Source: Pseudoroseomonas ludipueritiae | GTDB lineage: Bacteria > Pseudomonadota > Alphaproteobacteria > Acetobacterales > Acetobacteraceae | Length of the DNA: 64,000 nt | Assembly: GCF_014490445.1 (NCBI RefSeq) | Contig: NZ_JACTUZ010000003.1 | Location: 1-64,000, forward strand | Reading direction: 5' to 3' | Shown here: positions 8,790 to 18,224 of the stretch, in pieces | How positions within the stretch are numbered: position 1 is the first letter of the stretch | Layout: every line of letters begins with the position of its first letter | Notes under the pieces: generated by a model | The model's database searches: none | The model's input: only the letters and a program-made list of their open reading frames with translations | Told to the model about the DNA's origin: nothing | Program-made: the position numbers and the translations under genes

Positions 8790-10799
8790 TCAGGCCCTCG
8801 CCGCCAGTTGTGCCGTTCGCTGGCTCTCGAGCCGAGCGATCTCTTCGGCCGGAACCGTGTAGCCCCGGTTGTAGTTGAAGGTATGGATGATGGCGGCCGC
8901 GATCAGCGCCACGAAGGACACCACTGCCAGCCACCAGATGTACCAGATCAGGGCAAAGCCGAGCACGGTGCTGAGCGCCGCCAGCACAACGCCGGCACCG
9001 GTGTTGCGCGGCATGTGGAGTGACCTGAATTCGCTGATTGGCCTGTCATACCCGCGCTTCTTCATATCCCACCAGGCGTCCAGGTCATGGACGACAGGCG
9101 TGAAGGCGAAGTTATAGGGCGGAGGCGGCGACGACGTGGACCACTCGAGGGTTCGCCCGCCCCAGGGATCGCCGGTAAGGTCACGAAGCTGAGCGCGCCG
9201 GAAGAAGCTGACGACCAGCTGCACCACAAAGGCCAGGATCCCCGCCATGATGATGAAGGCTCCGATCGCGGCGACCGTGAGATAAGGCTGCACGGCCGGG
9301 TCATCGAAATGCTGCGTCCGGCGCGTCTCGCCCATCAGGCCCAGAACATAGATCGGGGTGAAGACGGTCCAGAATCCGACCAGCCAGCACCAGAAGCTCA
9401 CCTTGCCCCAGAATGGATCGAGCTTGTAGCCAAAGGCCTTCGGGAACCAGTACTGGATGCCCGCCAGCAGCCCGAACACGACACCGCCGATAATGACATT
9501 GTGGAAATGCGCCACCAGGAAGAGGCTGTTGTGCAGGACGAAGTCAGCAGGCGGGACCGCGAGCAGCACGCCGGTCAGGCCACCGATGACGAAGGTCGGG
9601 ATGAAGCCCATGACCCAGATGAAGGGGCCTTCGAACCGGATCCGGCCACGGTACATCGTGAACAGCCAGTTGAAGACCTTCGCGCCGGTCGGGATCGAGA
9701 TGATCATGGTCGTGATGCCGAAGAAGGCATTCACATTGGCGCCGGAGCCCATGGTGAAGAAGTGGTGCAGCCAGGTCAGCCAGGAAACAAGGGCGATGAC
9801 GGCGGTCGCATAGACCATCGACGTATAGCCGAACAGACGCTTGCTGCAGAAGGTCGAGACGATCTCAGAATAGATGCCAAAGGCAGGCAGAACCAGGACA
9901 TAGACCTCAGGGTGCCCCCAGATCCAGATCAGGTTCATGTACAACATCGAATTGCCGCCGAAGTCGTTGGTGAAGAAATGCGTTCCCACGTAACGGTCGA
10001 GGGCCAGGAGCGTCAGGGTCGCGGTCAGCACCGGAAAGATGGTGATGATGATGGCGTTGCTGGCCAGCGTGGTCCAGCAGAAGACCGGCATCTTCATCAT
10101 CGTCATGCCGGGAGCGCGCATCTTGATGATCGTCGCGATCAGGTTGACGCCGGATAATGTGGTACCGACACCCGCGACCTGGAGCCCCCAGATCCAGTAA
10201 TCGACCCCGACACCAGGGCTATAGGCCGCGCCGGACAGTGGTGGATAGCCGAGCCAGCCGGTCCGGGCGAACTCGCCGACAAAGAGCGACAGCATGGTCA
10301 GAACGGCGCCGCCGACGGTCATCCAGAAGCTGAAATTGTTCAGGAACGGAAAGGCAACATCCCGAGCGCCGATCTGCAAGGGCACCACGTAGTTCATCAC
10401 CCCTGTCACGAAAGGCATCGCCATGAAGAAGATCATGATCGTGCCATGCGCGGTGAAGACCTGGTCATAGTGGTGGGGAGGCAGATAACCCTCCGCCGCA
10501 CCGACCGAGAGGGCCTTCTGCGTCACCATCATGATCGCGTCGGCGAAGCCGCGCAGCAGCATGATGATGGCGAGAATGATGTACATGATGCCGATCTTCT
10601 TATGATCGACGCTGGTGAACCATTCCCGCCAGAGATAGCCCAGTTTGCCGTACCACAGGACAGCGCCCAGCAGCGCCAGCCCGGCCACAGCCACAACCAC
10701 GAAGGTCCAGAGCAGGATCGGCTCATGGTACGGGATCGCCTCAAGCGTCAGGCGTCCGAACAGGAACTGTTTCAGGTCGAGATGATCGAACATGGGCAA
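8790..10799 (-). CDS. cyoB: Cytochrome o ubiquinol oxidase subunit I
   Basis: The 669-residue haem-copper oxidase has about 15 membrane helices. It shows the low-spin haem region [15 protein letters not shown], the CuB and cross-linked His/Tyr region [15 protein letters not shown], the His pair WLTWLHHFF and the haem ligands in [12 protein letters not shown]. The extra N-terminal helix and the C-terminal region after the core match CyoB rather than cytochrome c oxidases. It catalyses quinol oxidation with O2 reduction and proton pumping. Gene order A-B-C-D with short gaps indicates one operon. Confidence 0.95.
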   Translation of the reverse strand: MPMFDHLDLKQFLFGRLTLEAIPYHEPILLWTFVVVAVAGLALLGAVLWYGKLGYLWREWFTSVDHKKIGIMYIILAIIMLLRGFADAIMMVTQKALSVGAAEGYLPPHHYDQVFTAHGTIMIFFMAMPFVTGVMNYVVPLQIGARDVAFPFLNNFSFWMTVGGAVLTMLSLFVGEFARTGWLGYPPLSGAAYSPGVGVDYWIWGLQVAGVGTTLSGVNLIATIIKMRAPGMTMMKMPVFCWTTLASNAIIITIFPVLTATLTLLALDRYVGTHFFTNDFGGNSMLYMNLIWIWGHPEVYVLVLPAFGIYSEIVSTFCSKRLFGYTSMVYATAVIALVSWLTWLHHFFTMGSGANVNAFFGITTMIISIPTGAKVFNWLFTMYRGRIRFEGPFIWVMGFIPTFVIGGLTGVLLAVPPADFVLHNSLFLVAHFHNVIIGGVVFGLLAGIQYWFPKAFGYKLDPFWGKVSFWCWLVGFWTVFTPIYVLGLMGETRRTQHFDDPAVQPYLTVAAIGAFIIMAGILAFVVQLVVSFFRRAQLRDLTGDPWGGRTLEWSTSSPPPPYNFAFTPVVHDLDAWWDMKKRGYDRPISEFRSLHMPRNTGAGVVLAALSTVLGFALIWYIWWLAVVSFVALIAAAIIHTFNYNRGYTVPAEEIARLESQRTAQLAARA

Positions 10800-10808
10800 T
10801 CCCGTCGG

Positions 10809-12050
10809 TCAGTGCTGGTGGCCGGTTGAGGGGGTATTCAGCTGGTTGGGCGCAGGAGCCTCGCCAGCGCCCTGTGGGGCACGGTCTTGTGCTGCCCCGG
10901 GCGCGGCCGGCCCATCGCTCACTCCGCCGCGCGCCCTCTCCTGGTCTCGCGGCATCATGCCTTCAGGCTGGGTGTCCGACCTTGAGGGGCGGCCCGAGGC
11001 CGGGACCGTGGCACCCGGCGGTTCGCTCCCGCTCTCCAGGCGACGGTTGTCGTATTCCAGGCGGCCGCGATGCTCATCGCTGTCCTTGCCGCCGCCCCCC
11101 ATGCTGTCGATATGGTGCATCTCAGCGACGCACATCTGCCCCTGTTCGGGACACATGCCGACGATGGCGTCGAAGATCCTATCGGCGACGGCCCCATAAT
11201 AGCGGACCGGCTCGGCTTCGCTGGGCTTCTCGAGCGTGAGATAGGCGTCGCGGTCGAGGGAGCCCCCGGCGGCTTTCGCGTTCGCAACCCACTGGCTGAA
11301 CCCATCGGATGACAGGCCTCGGAAGCCGAAGTTCATGCGGGAAAAGCCTGAACCGCTGTAATGCGCGGACAGCCCCCTGAAGTTCCCCTCCTTGTTGATC
11401 ACCGCATGGAGCTTCGTCTCCATGCCAGGCATGGCGTAGATCATGCCGGCGAGCGCGGGGACGTAGAAGGTGTTCCAGACGGAGGAAGACGTGATGCGGA
11501 AGGCGATGGGCCGGTCCACCGGCGCCGCCATCTCATTCACGCTCGCGATGCCATACTCCGGGTAGATGAACAGCCACTTCCAGTCGAGCGCGACGACCTG
11601 CACGTCGAGCGGCTTTGTGTCCGCCGGGATCGGTCGCTTGGGGCCGAGGCGCGACAACGGCCGGAATGGGTCAAGCGTATGCGTGCTGATCCAGGTCATC
11701 GCCCCGAGGGCCATGACGATCAGCAGCGGGATGGTCCAGATGACCACCTCGAGCCGCGTCGAATGGTGCCAGTCAGGATCATAGTTCGCCTTCGGGTTCG
11801 AAGCGCGATAGCGCCGCGCGAACAGGAAGGTGAGGACGATAACCGGCACGATGACAAGCAACATGAGCGCCGTGGAGGCGATGATGAGGTTCCGCTGCTG
11901 CACCGCCACGTCACCTGACGGATCCATGACAACCAGATTGCACCCCGAGAGGAGGGCGCCGGACCCGAGCAGTGCGACAAGCCGCGTGACGCGGCTGACC
12001 CGGAGCCTGGGCGGGTTCTGGGCGGCAGGCTTTGCTTGAGGTTTGTCCAT
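10809..12050 (-). CDS. cyoA: Cytochrome o ubiquinol oxidase subunit II, lipoprotein
   Basis: From ATG 12050 the protein has 413 residues: a signal peptide ending in lipobox LLSGC (Cys about 37), two membrane helices and a periplasmic cupredoxin-like domain. The segment VWNTFYVPALAGMIYAMPGM corresponds to the degenerate CuA loop of quinol oxidases. An upstream in-frame ATG at 12122, three bases after the MFS gene, is an alternative start. I prefer 12050 because 12122 would put 60 residues before the lipobox. After the family-conserved part there is a C-terminal tail of roughly 95 residues rich in Pro, Gly, Ser, Arg and Glu, ending in His-Gln-His. It looks disordered and is longer than in E. 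coli CyoA. Confidence 0.9.
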   Translation of the reverse strand: MDKPQAKPAAQNPPRLRVSRVTRLVALLGSGALLSGCNLVVMDPSGDVAVQQRNLIIASTALMLLVIVPVIVLTFLFARRYRASNPKANYDPDWHHSTRLEVVIWTIPLLIVMALGAMTWISTHTLDPFRPLSRLGPKRPIPADTKPLDVQVVALDWKWLFIYPEYGIASVNEMAAPVDRPIAFRITSSSVWNTFYVPALAGMIYAMPGMETKLHAVINKEGNFRGLSAHYSGSGFSRMNFGFRGLSSDGFSQWVANAKAAGGSLDRDAYLTLEKPSEAEPVRYYGAVADRIFDAIVGMCPEQGQMCVAEMHHIDSMGGGGKDSDEHRGRLEYDNRRLESGSEPPGATVPASGRPSRSDTQPEGMMPRDQERARGGVSDGPAAPGAAQDRAPQGAGEAPAPNQLNTPSTGHQH

Positions 12051-12125
12051 CACCGTCTCTTCACGATCAGCCGACACGCGGAGCAGTGCGTGGCCGGTCA
12101 AGGGGCTGTGTGAGGCCTGCATGGG

Positions 12126-13469
12126 TCAAACCTGCCGGACTTCCGAGCGCGACAGGCTGAGCACCAAAAGGGTCGTGACCGCGCCGGACAGCAGGTAAAG
12201 TCCGACGCAGGCAAGTCCGTAACGCGCAGACAGGAACAGCACGATCAAGGGCGCGAAGCCGGCACCGAGCAACCAGGAAAGGTCGCTTGTCAGCGCGGCT
12301 CCGGTGTAACGGAAGCGTGGATCCAGTCGGGATGTCACCGCTCCGGATGACTGGCCATAGGAAAGGCCAAGCAGTGCAAATCCGGCATTGACGTAGATGG
12401 TTTGCCCGATGGCATTCTCCTCAATGATCAAGGGCGCAATCGTGCTGCAAATCGCAAAGACTGCGATCAGGCCGGCTGAGATCATGAGAAGCTTGCGGCG
12501 TCCCATCTGGTCGGCAATCAGGCCGGAAGCCACGATCGCGCCGGCGCAGATGAACGCCCCTGATGTCTGCACCATCAGGAACTCGCCCACCGAGCGCTGC
12601 GTGAACAGGTCTATCCAACTGATGGGAAAGACTGCCACGAGATGGAACAAGGCAAAGCTTGCGAGCGGAATCAGGGCACCAATCAGGAGTTCGCGCGAAT
12701 GGTTCCGGATCAGGGGAAGGATCGGTGACGGCTCAAGTCGTCCCAGGTCCAGAAGCCGAGAAAACTCCTCGGTCGCTACCAGCCGCAGGCGCGAGAACAA
12801 GGCGACAACATTGACGGCGAAGGCGCAGAAGAAGGGATACCGCCAGCCCCAGCTCAGAAAATCTTCCTCGGATAGATTGAGCAAGAAAAACGAGAAAAGG
12901 ACGGCTGCGACAGCGAAACCCAGCGGCGCTCCCAATTGCGCTATGCCTGCATAGAGGCCACGGCGCTCGACCGGCGCGTTCAACGCCAGCAGGGAGGCAA
13001 GCCCGTCCCATGCCCCGCCGAGGGCTAGCCCCTGGCCTATGCGCAGAATGCTCAAAAGATACAGCGACCAGGCACCGATCTGCGCGTAGCTTGGCAGAAA
13101 AGAGATGGCCATGGTCGAGAAGCCAAGAAGGAAGAGCGCAACAGTGAGCTTTACGCTGCGGCCGTACCGCCGGTCGACTGCCGTGAAGATTACCGTGCCG
13201 ATCGGCCGTGCCACGAAAGCGAGCGAGAAGATCGCGAAGGAATAAAGCGTCGCAGTGACGGGTTCCGCGAAGGGCAGGAAGACCTTCGGGAAGACCACGA
13301 CGGCCGCAATGGCGAACACGAAAAAGTCGAAATACTCGGCGGCGCGGCCGATGATGACGCCAATGGCAATCTCGCTCGGATCGACCTTGTGATCGGTAGA
13401 TACCAAACGTGCGTCGCGTTCCGCCGCCGCAGAATTGGGGTTTGGTCCTTGGACATTGTCGCTTGCCAT
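12126..13469 (-). CDS. MFS transporter, metabolite:H+ symporter type, upstream of cyo
   Basis: The 447-residue protein has twelve predicted membrane helices, with an MFS loop 2-3 motif in degenerate form (VDRRYGRSVKL) and a second one near residue 325 (ADQMGRRKLLM). The opening AIGVIIGRAAEYFDFFVFAIAAVV is typical of MHS-type symporters such as ProP, ShiA and KgtP. Its stop lies a few bases before an in-frame ATG of cyoA, so it is probably the first gene of the oxidase operon. From memory, an MFS gene directly before cyoA is a recurring arrangement in alphaproteobacteria. The substrate is unknown. Confidence 0.82.
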   Translation of the reverse strand: MASDNVQGPNPNSAAAERDARLVSTDHKVDPSEIAIGVIIGRAAEYFDFFVFAIAAVVVFPKVFLPFAEPVTATLYSFAIFSLAFVARPIGTVIFTAVDRRYGRSVKLTVALFLLGFSTMAISFLPSYAQIGAWSLYLLSILRIGQGLALGGAWDGLASLLALNAPVERRGLYAGIAQLGAPLGFAVAAVLFSFFLLNLSEEDFLSWGWRYPFFCAFAVNVVALFSRLRLVATEEFSRLLDLGRLEPSPILPLIRNHSRELLIGALIPLASFALFHLVAVFPISWIDLFTQRSVGEFLMVQTSGAFICAGAIVASGLIADQMGRRKLLMISAGLIAVFAICSTIAPLIIEENAIGQTIYVNAGFALLGLSYGQSSGAVTSRLDPRFRYTGAALTSDLSWLLGAGFAPLIVLFLSARYGLACVGLYLLSGAVTTLLVLSLSRSEVRQV

Positions 13470-14529
13470 TGTGGCGCCCCAAATTGTTACGACAGGTTTC
13501 GAGACGCCGTATTCTATGTCAATACGTGGCGGCGTTCAGAAGCGTCTGGAAGTGTAAAGATCACTTGAAAGGACGATCTCCGGCGTCACCGTTAGCGCGG
13601 CTTGTTGGATCTTGATCCGGTCGGATGACGTGGGCAGGCGGCGGATGCCGAGGAAGAATCGAGTTGCCGTCTCGTAGGCGCGCCACAACCTAACCTTCAC
13701 ATCAAGGCTGAGACGAGCCTCGGCGTCGTGACCTCCACATCATCAACAAAGAGCACTTCTGCGGGTTGGTTTGGAATCGAGGCATTCTCCAAGAAAACAG
13801 AAGCTCTTTGAGGGCTGCCTCGATAGCTCGGAGTTCTGGCCAGAGCCTTGCCGCAGGTAGGTCAAGAGGAACTGCAACAGGAAAGACGTATATAGATCAT
13901 CGGCTTCTGTAGGGCCTGTCTGGTTAGGCACACCTCATGGCCATCTTCTTGAACGCTGATGGTTGCCCAGCACGCAGCTAACAACGCAAAGACTGTACCC
14001 GCGATCTCGCGGATACGCTGCCAGAAGGGCGAATAGCCGATGTCAGCGCACCTTGGGTGCTGCTAGGCTGCCCTTGTTGGTCAAGCGGAGAAGCGTTTTT
14101 GTTGACCCTCTGCTCGACCTGTTCCACCGCTGTTCCGCTGAGGCGATGAACCAGTTCCTCTATGCAGGTACCGACGTATTCTAAGGCATCGACCCTGATC
14201 GCAAGGTGTTGCTTCATCAGTTCACGGCGCGGCGCGGTGGCCAGGATAGCAAGATACAGTCAGGCATCACGGTCGCTGGAGATCGGACCTGCCGAAACAC
14301 CGGGACTACTCGGGCGAGGCCGCCTGGACCTGACATATGAATGACGGTGGGTCCGACGACCGCCCACATCTGCCACGCCTTGACGTTTCCGTGGCCCAGG
14401 AGTTTGAGCCAGTTCGTTGCATCGCTGTGGAAAACAGAATCGCTTTCGTCAGCAGCATCCGCAGGTTGAGGGCGGGGGATAGCTTATCGAGTATCGAGAG
14501 CGACCAACCACCGGCATGCCCACCCTGCT
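13470..14529. other. Gene-poor, apparently eroded region
   Basis: About 1.06 kb without a supported gene. GC content is visibly lower than in the flanks and all frames are broken by stops. On the minus strand near 13560-13735 a short stretch reads like protein (for example FFLGIRRLPTSSDRIKIQQAAL) but cannot be assigned. A degraded gene or mobile element remnant is possible and unproven. Confidence 0.4.
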
Positions 14530-15705
14530 CTAGGCGGATCCTACCGGGCAACTCGCTCTGATCGAGGTGCCATGTCCGGGCGTCGACTGAACCGCAAGCG
14601 TGCCACCAACCAGCCGGAGCCTTTCACGCATCCCGATAAGTCCGACACCGCGCGGCTTCGCTCCGTCAACGATGCCTAGCCCGTTGTCGGTAACGGTCAC
14701 AACCAGATGCGTGCAGCCGCCCACTGCTGTCTCGGTTTGCATGTTGATGCAAACAAAGCTTGCCCTGGCGTGCCGGTAAACATTGGTGAGCGCCTCCTGC
14801 ACCACCCGGAACAGGATAATCTCTCCTTCAGGCACAACTCTGGGCAGATCGGTACTCGCCACTTCCGGCCGCTGATCCCGGACCACCGTGACGACGCCAC
14901 TACGCTCGCTGAAGCCTTCCGCATACCATCCCAAAGCGGCGCCTAGTCGGACCTCGTCAAGGAGCGGCGGATGCAGCAGGTAAGAGAGGGTGCGAATCTC
15001 GTCCTCACACTGCTTCAACAGGACCAATGCATTCGCAAGTGGATCTGTTATACCCGCCTCTGAATCCGCATCTCCCCTGCGCTGCGCCGCATGGATCGAC
15101 AATGTCGCTGCCAGCAGATTCTGTGCAGTCTGGTCGTGCAAGTCGCGTGCGATCCGCCTGCGCTCGCTGTCCTGGCTCCGCAACATGCTCGCCGTGAGGT
15201 TTCGGAGCGTCTCTGCTGCCTGATACTGCTCGGTAACTTCACGCGCCGTGCACATCAAGCTGGCCGGCCGGCCAAATTCGTCACGCTGACATACCGCGTG
15301 GCGGAAAGTAATCCAGCGCGGATCTTCCTGGTCACTGCCCAGGCACAAGGTCACTTGCGTTGTCTTTCCATCAGGCAGCGCTGCACAGCCATCACGATGT
15401 TCTTTGAACATGGCCTGCTGGCTCTGGGCCATCCGGTTGAGCATCGCGGCCTCACTCACCTCGCCACTGGCGCCTGTGAAGACGGCGACTTCCGGCGAAG
15501 TGTTGAGAAGAGTGATCCGATTGTCGTGCAGGTCCACCGCGTACAGCAGGCCAGAGACAATGGAGGCCATGGTGCGCAGGGTGCGGAAACTACCGTCTTG
15601 CTGCACACCAGGCCAGAGAGCACGACAGATCAGAGTCGTGACGTCATCTGCGGCATTGCTGATTGATATAGAGCGAGCCTGGACCGACGTCAGCTTCATG
15701 CCCAT
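14530..15705 (-). CDS. NarL-type sensor histidine kinase with N-terminal PAS-like domain
   Basis: The 391-residue protein appears cytoplasmic, with no clear membrane helices. A PAS-like sensor domain covers about residues 45-160. The HisKA_3 dimerisation domain carries the motif ERRRIARDLHDQTAQNLL with phospho-acceptor His190. The C-terminal ATPase has the N box (EALTNVYRHA), G1 (DNGLGI) and G2 (GVGLIGMRERL). No response regulator is adjacent. The only NarL-family regulator in the window is at 34465-35133, about 19 kb away, and is a candidate partner. The signal is unknown. Confidence 0.88.
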   Translation of the reverse strand: MGMKLTSVQARSISISNAADDVTTLICRALWPGVQQDGSFRTLRTMASIVSGLLYAVDLHDNRITLLNTSPEVAVFTGASGEVSEAAMLNRMAQSQQAMFKEHRDGCAALPDGKTTQVTLCLGSDQEDPRWITFRHAVCQRDEFGRPASLMCTAREVTEQYQAAETLRNLTASMLRSQDSERRRIARDLHDQTAQNLLAATLSIHAAQRRGDADSEAGITDPLANALVLLKQCEDEIRTLSYLLHPPLLDEVRLGAALGWYAEGFSERSGVVTVVRDQRPEVASTDLPRVVPEGEIILFRVVQEALTNVYRHARASFVCINMQTETAVGGCTHLVVTVTDNGLGIVDGAKPRGVGLIGMRERLRLVGGTLAVQSTPGHGTSIRASCPVGSA

Positions 15706-16041
15706 CCCTCACGCAGGGCCTGCCAAGAAATATGGCATTCCGCCGCGCCTAAAGCGACAAAAAACGTTACCCTTCCGTTGGAAGGATGCAATGTCGGCTC
15801 GTTTCTTACATTTCCTTGCAGCATGCTAGCTCGGACAAGGGATGCTGCAATAGCCCGCTGGCAGGCTGCGAAGCGGGAACATTGGATGACCCTTTCGCAT
15901 CCTGACACCGCCACGCGGGCGTCGAGCTGCTTCAGGCAGCCGCCTGTCCTTACTGCCTCAGCAGGGCGGCATGGTCAGCGTGACGTGTGTTGCAGCACGC
16001 TCGGCCATGCCAGTCTTCGACACATGCGAGGTCCGTCATGC

Positions 16042-16079
16042 CTTCGGCCAGCCGCTTGCCCAAGAGCGGCTGGCCGAGG
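16042..16079 (-). terminator. Strong hairpin downstream of the 16130-17830 antiporter gene
   Basis: Perfect inverted repeat with arms CGGCCAGCCGCT (16045-16056) and its complement (16065-16076) and an 8-base loop. Flanking bases can extend it by about three pairs. It lies 50-90 bases past the stop of the minus-strand antiporter, where a terminator is expected, but no T-run follows. The remainder of 15706-16129 shows no gene. Confidence 0.5.
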
Positions 16080-16129
16080 CGGTGGGGAGCGGTGAAAGCA
16101 GCCGGCCGGGAAAGAGGTGTCTTCTGCCG

Positions 16130-17830
16130 TCAGCCGGTAAAGAGCATGACGAAGTAGCCGCCCACCGTCAGCAACACGCCGGAAACGGCGTAGCCTACCG
16201 GAAACCCGAGCCACGGGACGCTGCTGCCTGCTTCGGCTGCTGCCTCCCGCGCCGGGCCCGAATGGCTGCGTGCCCCGGCGGTGGCACCCATCAGTAGAAC
16301 CGGATGAATACGGAAGAGGTAGAGGCCGAGAACCCATACGATGAAGGGCGGAACCGAACAGGCCAGGAAGCCGATAATGAAGATGGACAACGCCAGAGTC
16401 CCGTTCAGTTGCGTCACCAGGGCGCCGCCAGAATTGACGCCGACGATGGCCACAAAGACCACAAGCCCCATATCCTCCAGGATGTTGCGCGCGGCGTTCG
16501 GCGTGTTTCCGAAGTAGCGGAGGCGTGACACCAGCGCTGAGACGATGATGCCGGAGAGCAGGAGGCCGCCGGCATTGCCGAGGCCGACATTGGAACCGAA
16601 GGCAGGAAACTGGATCAACCCAATCAGGAACCCCAGGATCATGCCGGCGCAGAGTGTCAGCAGATCGGTCGCCGTGCTCGGCCGTGCCAGCGGCCCGAGC
16701 AGCGCCGAAGCCCGGCTTAGCGCCGCCTTGCTGCCAATCACCGATAGAAGATCGCCACGTTTTAGTCGCGTCTGAGTGCCGATTGGTACCGGATGGCCGC
16801 CGCGTTCGATGGCGGTGAGCTGTATCTGCCCAGCGAGATCCGAACGGGCGTAGTCGCCCAGTTGTCGGCCCACTGCTTCTGGGTGGGTGAGCAAGATGGT
16901 GCCCTGGTCCAGCGGCACGGTCAGTGCCGCGCTGTCCGCGACCTCCGGGCCAATCAGGCCCATGCGGTCCGTCATCTCGCCTAATGGCCCGCCGAGTACG
17001 ACGATGTCACCTAGCCGCATCACCAACTCTGGATCGGCGCCGAGGTTCTGGCCAGCCCGCCGTATGTTCGCGACCCGGTACATCGGGTACCGCTGACGGA
17101 AATCATGCACCGAGAGGCCGGCCACAGAATCATTATCGAGCCGATAAGCGCGCGCGGTGGTGGGACGATAGGCGGTGAGACCTGCCTCATCCACGTTGTT
17201 GACCCCGTGCTCCGCCTCGTACTCCCGCGCCAGGGCACGCGCATCCATTCCCCACCAGCGCGGCAGGTACTTGCAGATCAGAATGATGCCGACCGTTCCC
17301 CAGATATAGGTGATGCCGTACGAAAGCGCGATCATGGCGCTCACATCTTCAACCGATGTGCCTGGGCGGAGGGCCACAGCACCGGAGGTAATCGCCTGCT
17401 CTGCTGAGCCGATGGCAGCGGACATCGTCTGCGAACCCGCCAGCATGCCACCCGCCACGCCCTGCGGCAGATCGAGCAGCACGGCACCCGCGACAACGAT
17501 CGCACCTCCGACCACGCAAGAAACGACCGCCAGGATGGTATAGGCGATGGCATCGCGGTTCAGTGAGTTCAGAAAGGAGGGGCCGACACGCAATCCCACG
17601 CCATACATGAAGAGGTAGTAGAACAAGCTCTTGGTGAAATCATCCAACTTCAGGGCGACGCCGTTCGCCGCGGCCCAGGCAGACAGGCCACAGCCGACGA
17701 CGATGGCGGAGGCGACCATTCCAAGCCCGTAGCCGCGCAGGCTGACCCTGCCTACCCCCACGGCGAGCCCCACGACCAGGAACAACAGAATATAGGGATT
17801 TGACTCAAGGAACTGGAACAAGCCATGCAT
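16130..17830 (-). CDS. Aspartate:alanine exchanger (AAE)-family antiporter with central RCK_C pair
   Basis: The 566-residue protein has two homologous membrane halves of about five helices each. Between them are two RCK_C/TrkA_C-like domains (about residues 200-380), seen as the paired patterns ending LGDIVVLGG and LKRGDLLSVIG. Repeated signatures FMYGVGLRVGPSF and FVAIVGVNSGGALV are typical of the YidE/AspT duplication family. AspT exchanges an amino acid for its decarboxylation product and so drives a proton-motive cycle. The gene is divergent from glutamate decarboxylase across a 394-base promoter region, and a second family member follows that enzyme. Glutamate/GABA exchange is inferred from this context only. 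Confidence 0.85.
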   Translation of the reverse strand: MHGLFQFLESNPYILLFLVVGLAVGVGRVSLRGYGLGMVASAIVVGCGLSAWAAANGVALKLDDFTKSLFYYLFMYGVGLRVGPSFLNSLNRDAIAYTILAVVSCVVGGAIVVAGAVLLDLPQGVAGGMLAGSQTMSAAIGSAEQAITSGAVALRPGTSVEDVSAMIALSYGITYIWGTVGIILICKYLPRWWGMDARALAREYEAEHGVNNVDEAGLTAYRPTTARAYRLDNDSVAGLSVHDFRQRYPMYRVANIRRAGQNLGADPELVMRLGDIVVLGGPLGEMTDRMGLIGPEVADSAALTVPLDQGTILLTHPEAVGRQLGDYARSDLAGQIQLTAIERGGHPVPIGTQTRLKRGDLLSVIGSKAALSRASALLGPLARPSTATDLLTLCAGMILGFLIGLIQFPAFGSNVGLGNAGGLLLSGIIVSALVSRLRYFGNTPNAARNILEDMGLVVFVAIVGVNSGGALVTQLNGTLALSIFIIGFLACSVPPFIVWVLGLYLFRIHPVLLMGATAGARSHSGPAREAAAEAGSSVPWLGFPVGYAVSGVLLTVGGYFVMLFTG

Positions 17831-17979
17831 CTAGCGGCCCTTCTCAACAGCCTTGTCAGTGACGGAATGCTCGCGCTGCGTTAGGCCCGAGGGCATCGGG
17901 CAAAACCCGTGTTGTCTGTGCGGAATGACCTGAGACAGCCGACATTGCTCATATTTTCTTTGCTGCCGGCTTGCTCACG

Positions 17980-17995
17980 CCCGGTAGTTACCGGG
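17980..17995. promoter_or_regulatory. Inverted repeat in the divergent antiporter/gad promoter region
   Basis: Perfect 7-base arms CCCGGTA and TACCGGG are separated by GT. It lies in the 394-base region (17831-18224) between two divergent genes that look functionally linked, which suits a shared operator. No regulator gene is adjacent, and I could not define promoter hexamers. Confidence 0.35.
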
Positions 17996-18224
17996 ATGCA
18001 GAGCGTCCCGCGGCGGTCCACCGCCTATCCCGGGTCGCGCAACTCGGTTCGATTCTACGTCCTGATGTTTGGCTGGCTGCCGCGAATACAGGAGGCAGGA
18101 TGCACTGATGAGGACCACGGCCGCCGTGCCGGCTCCGGTCCCTTCCGCCTGTTTATCGGGGTTGCACCCGATGGGCAGCACCCGGGGCGCTCCAGAAGAT
18201 GCTTGCGTAGCAAGGAGGCATACC

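Noticed and set aside
13489-13522. TTGACA on the minus strand upstream of the MFS-cyo operon as a promoter
   Set aside because: No acceptable -10 hexamer at 16-18 bases; only one of two elements is present.
13560-13735. Protein-like minus-strand stretch as a transposase remnant
   Set aside because: It reads like coding sequence but I could not match it to any transposase family, so no mobile element is claimed.
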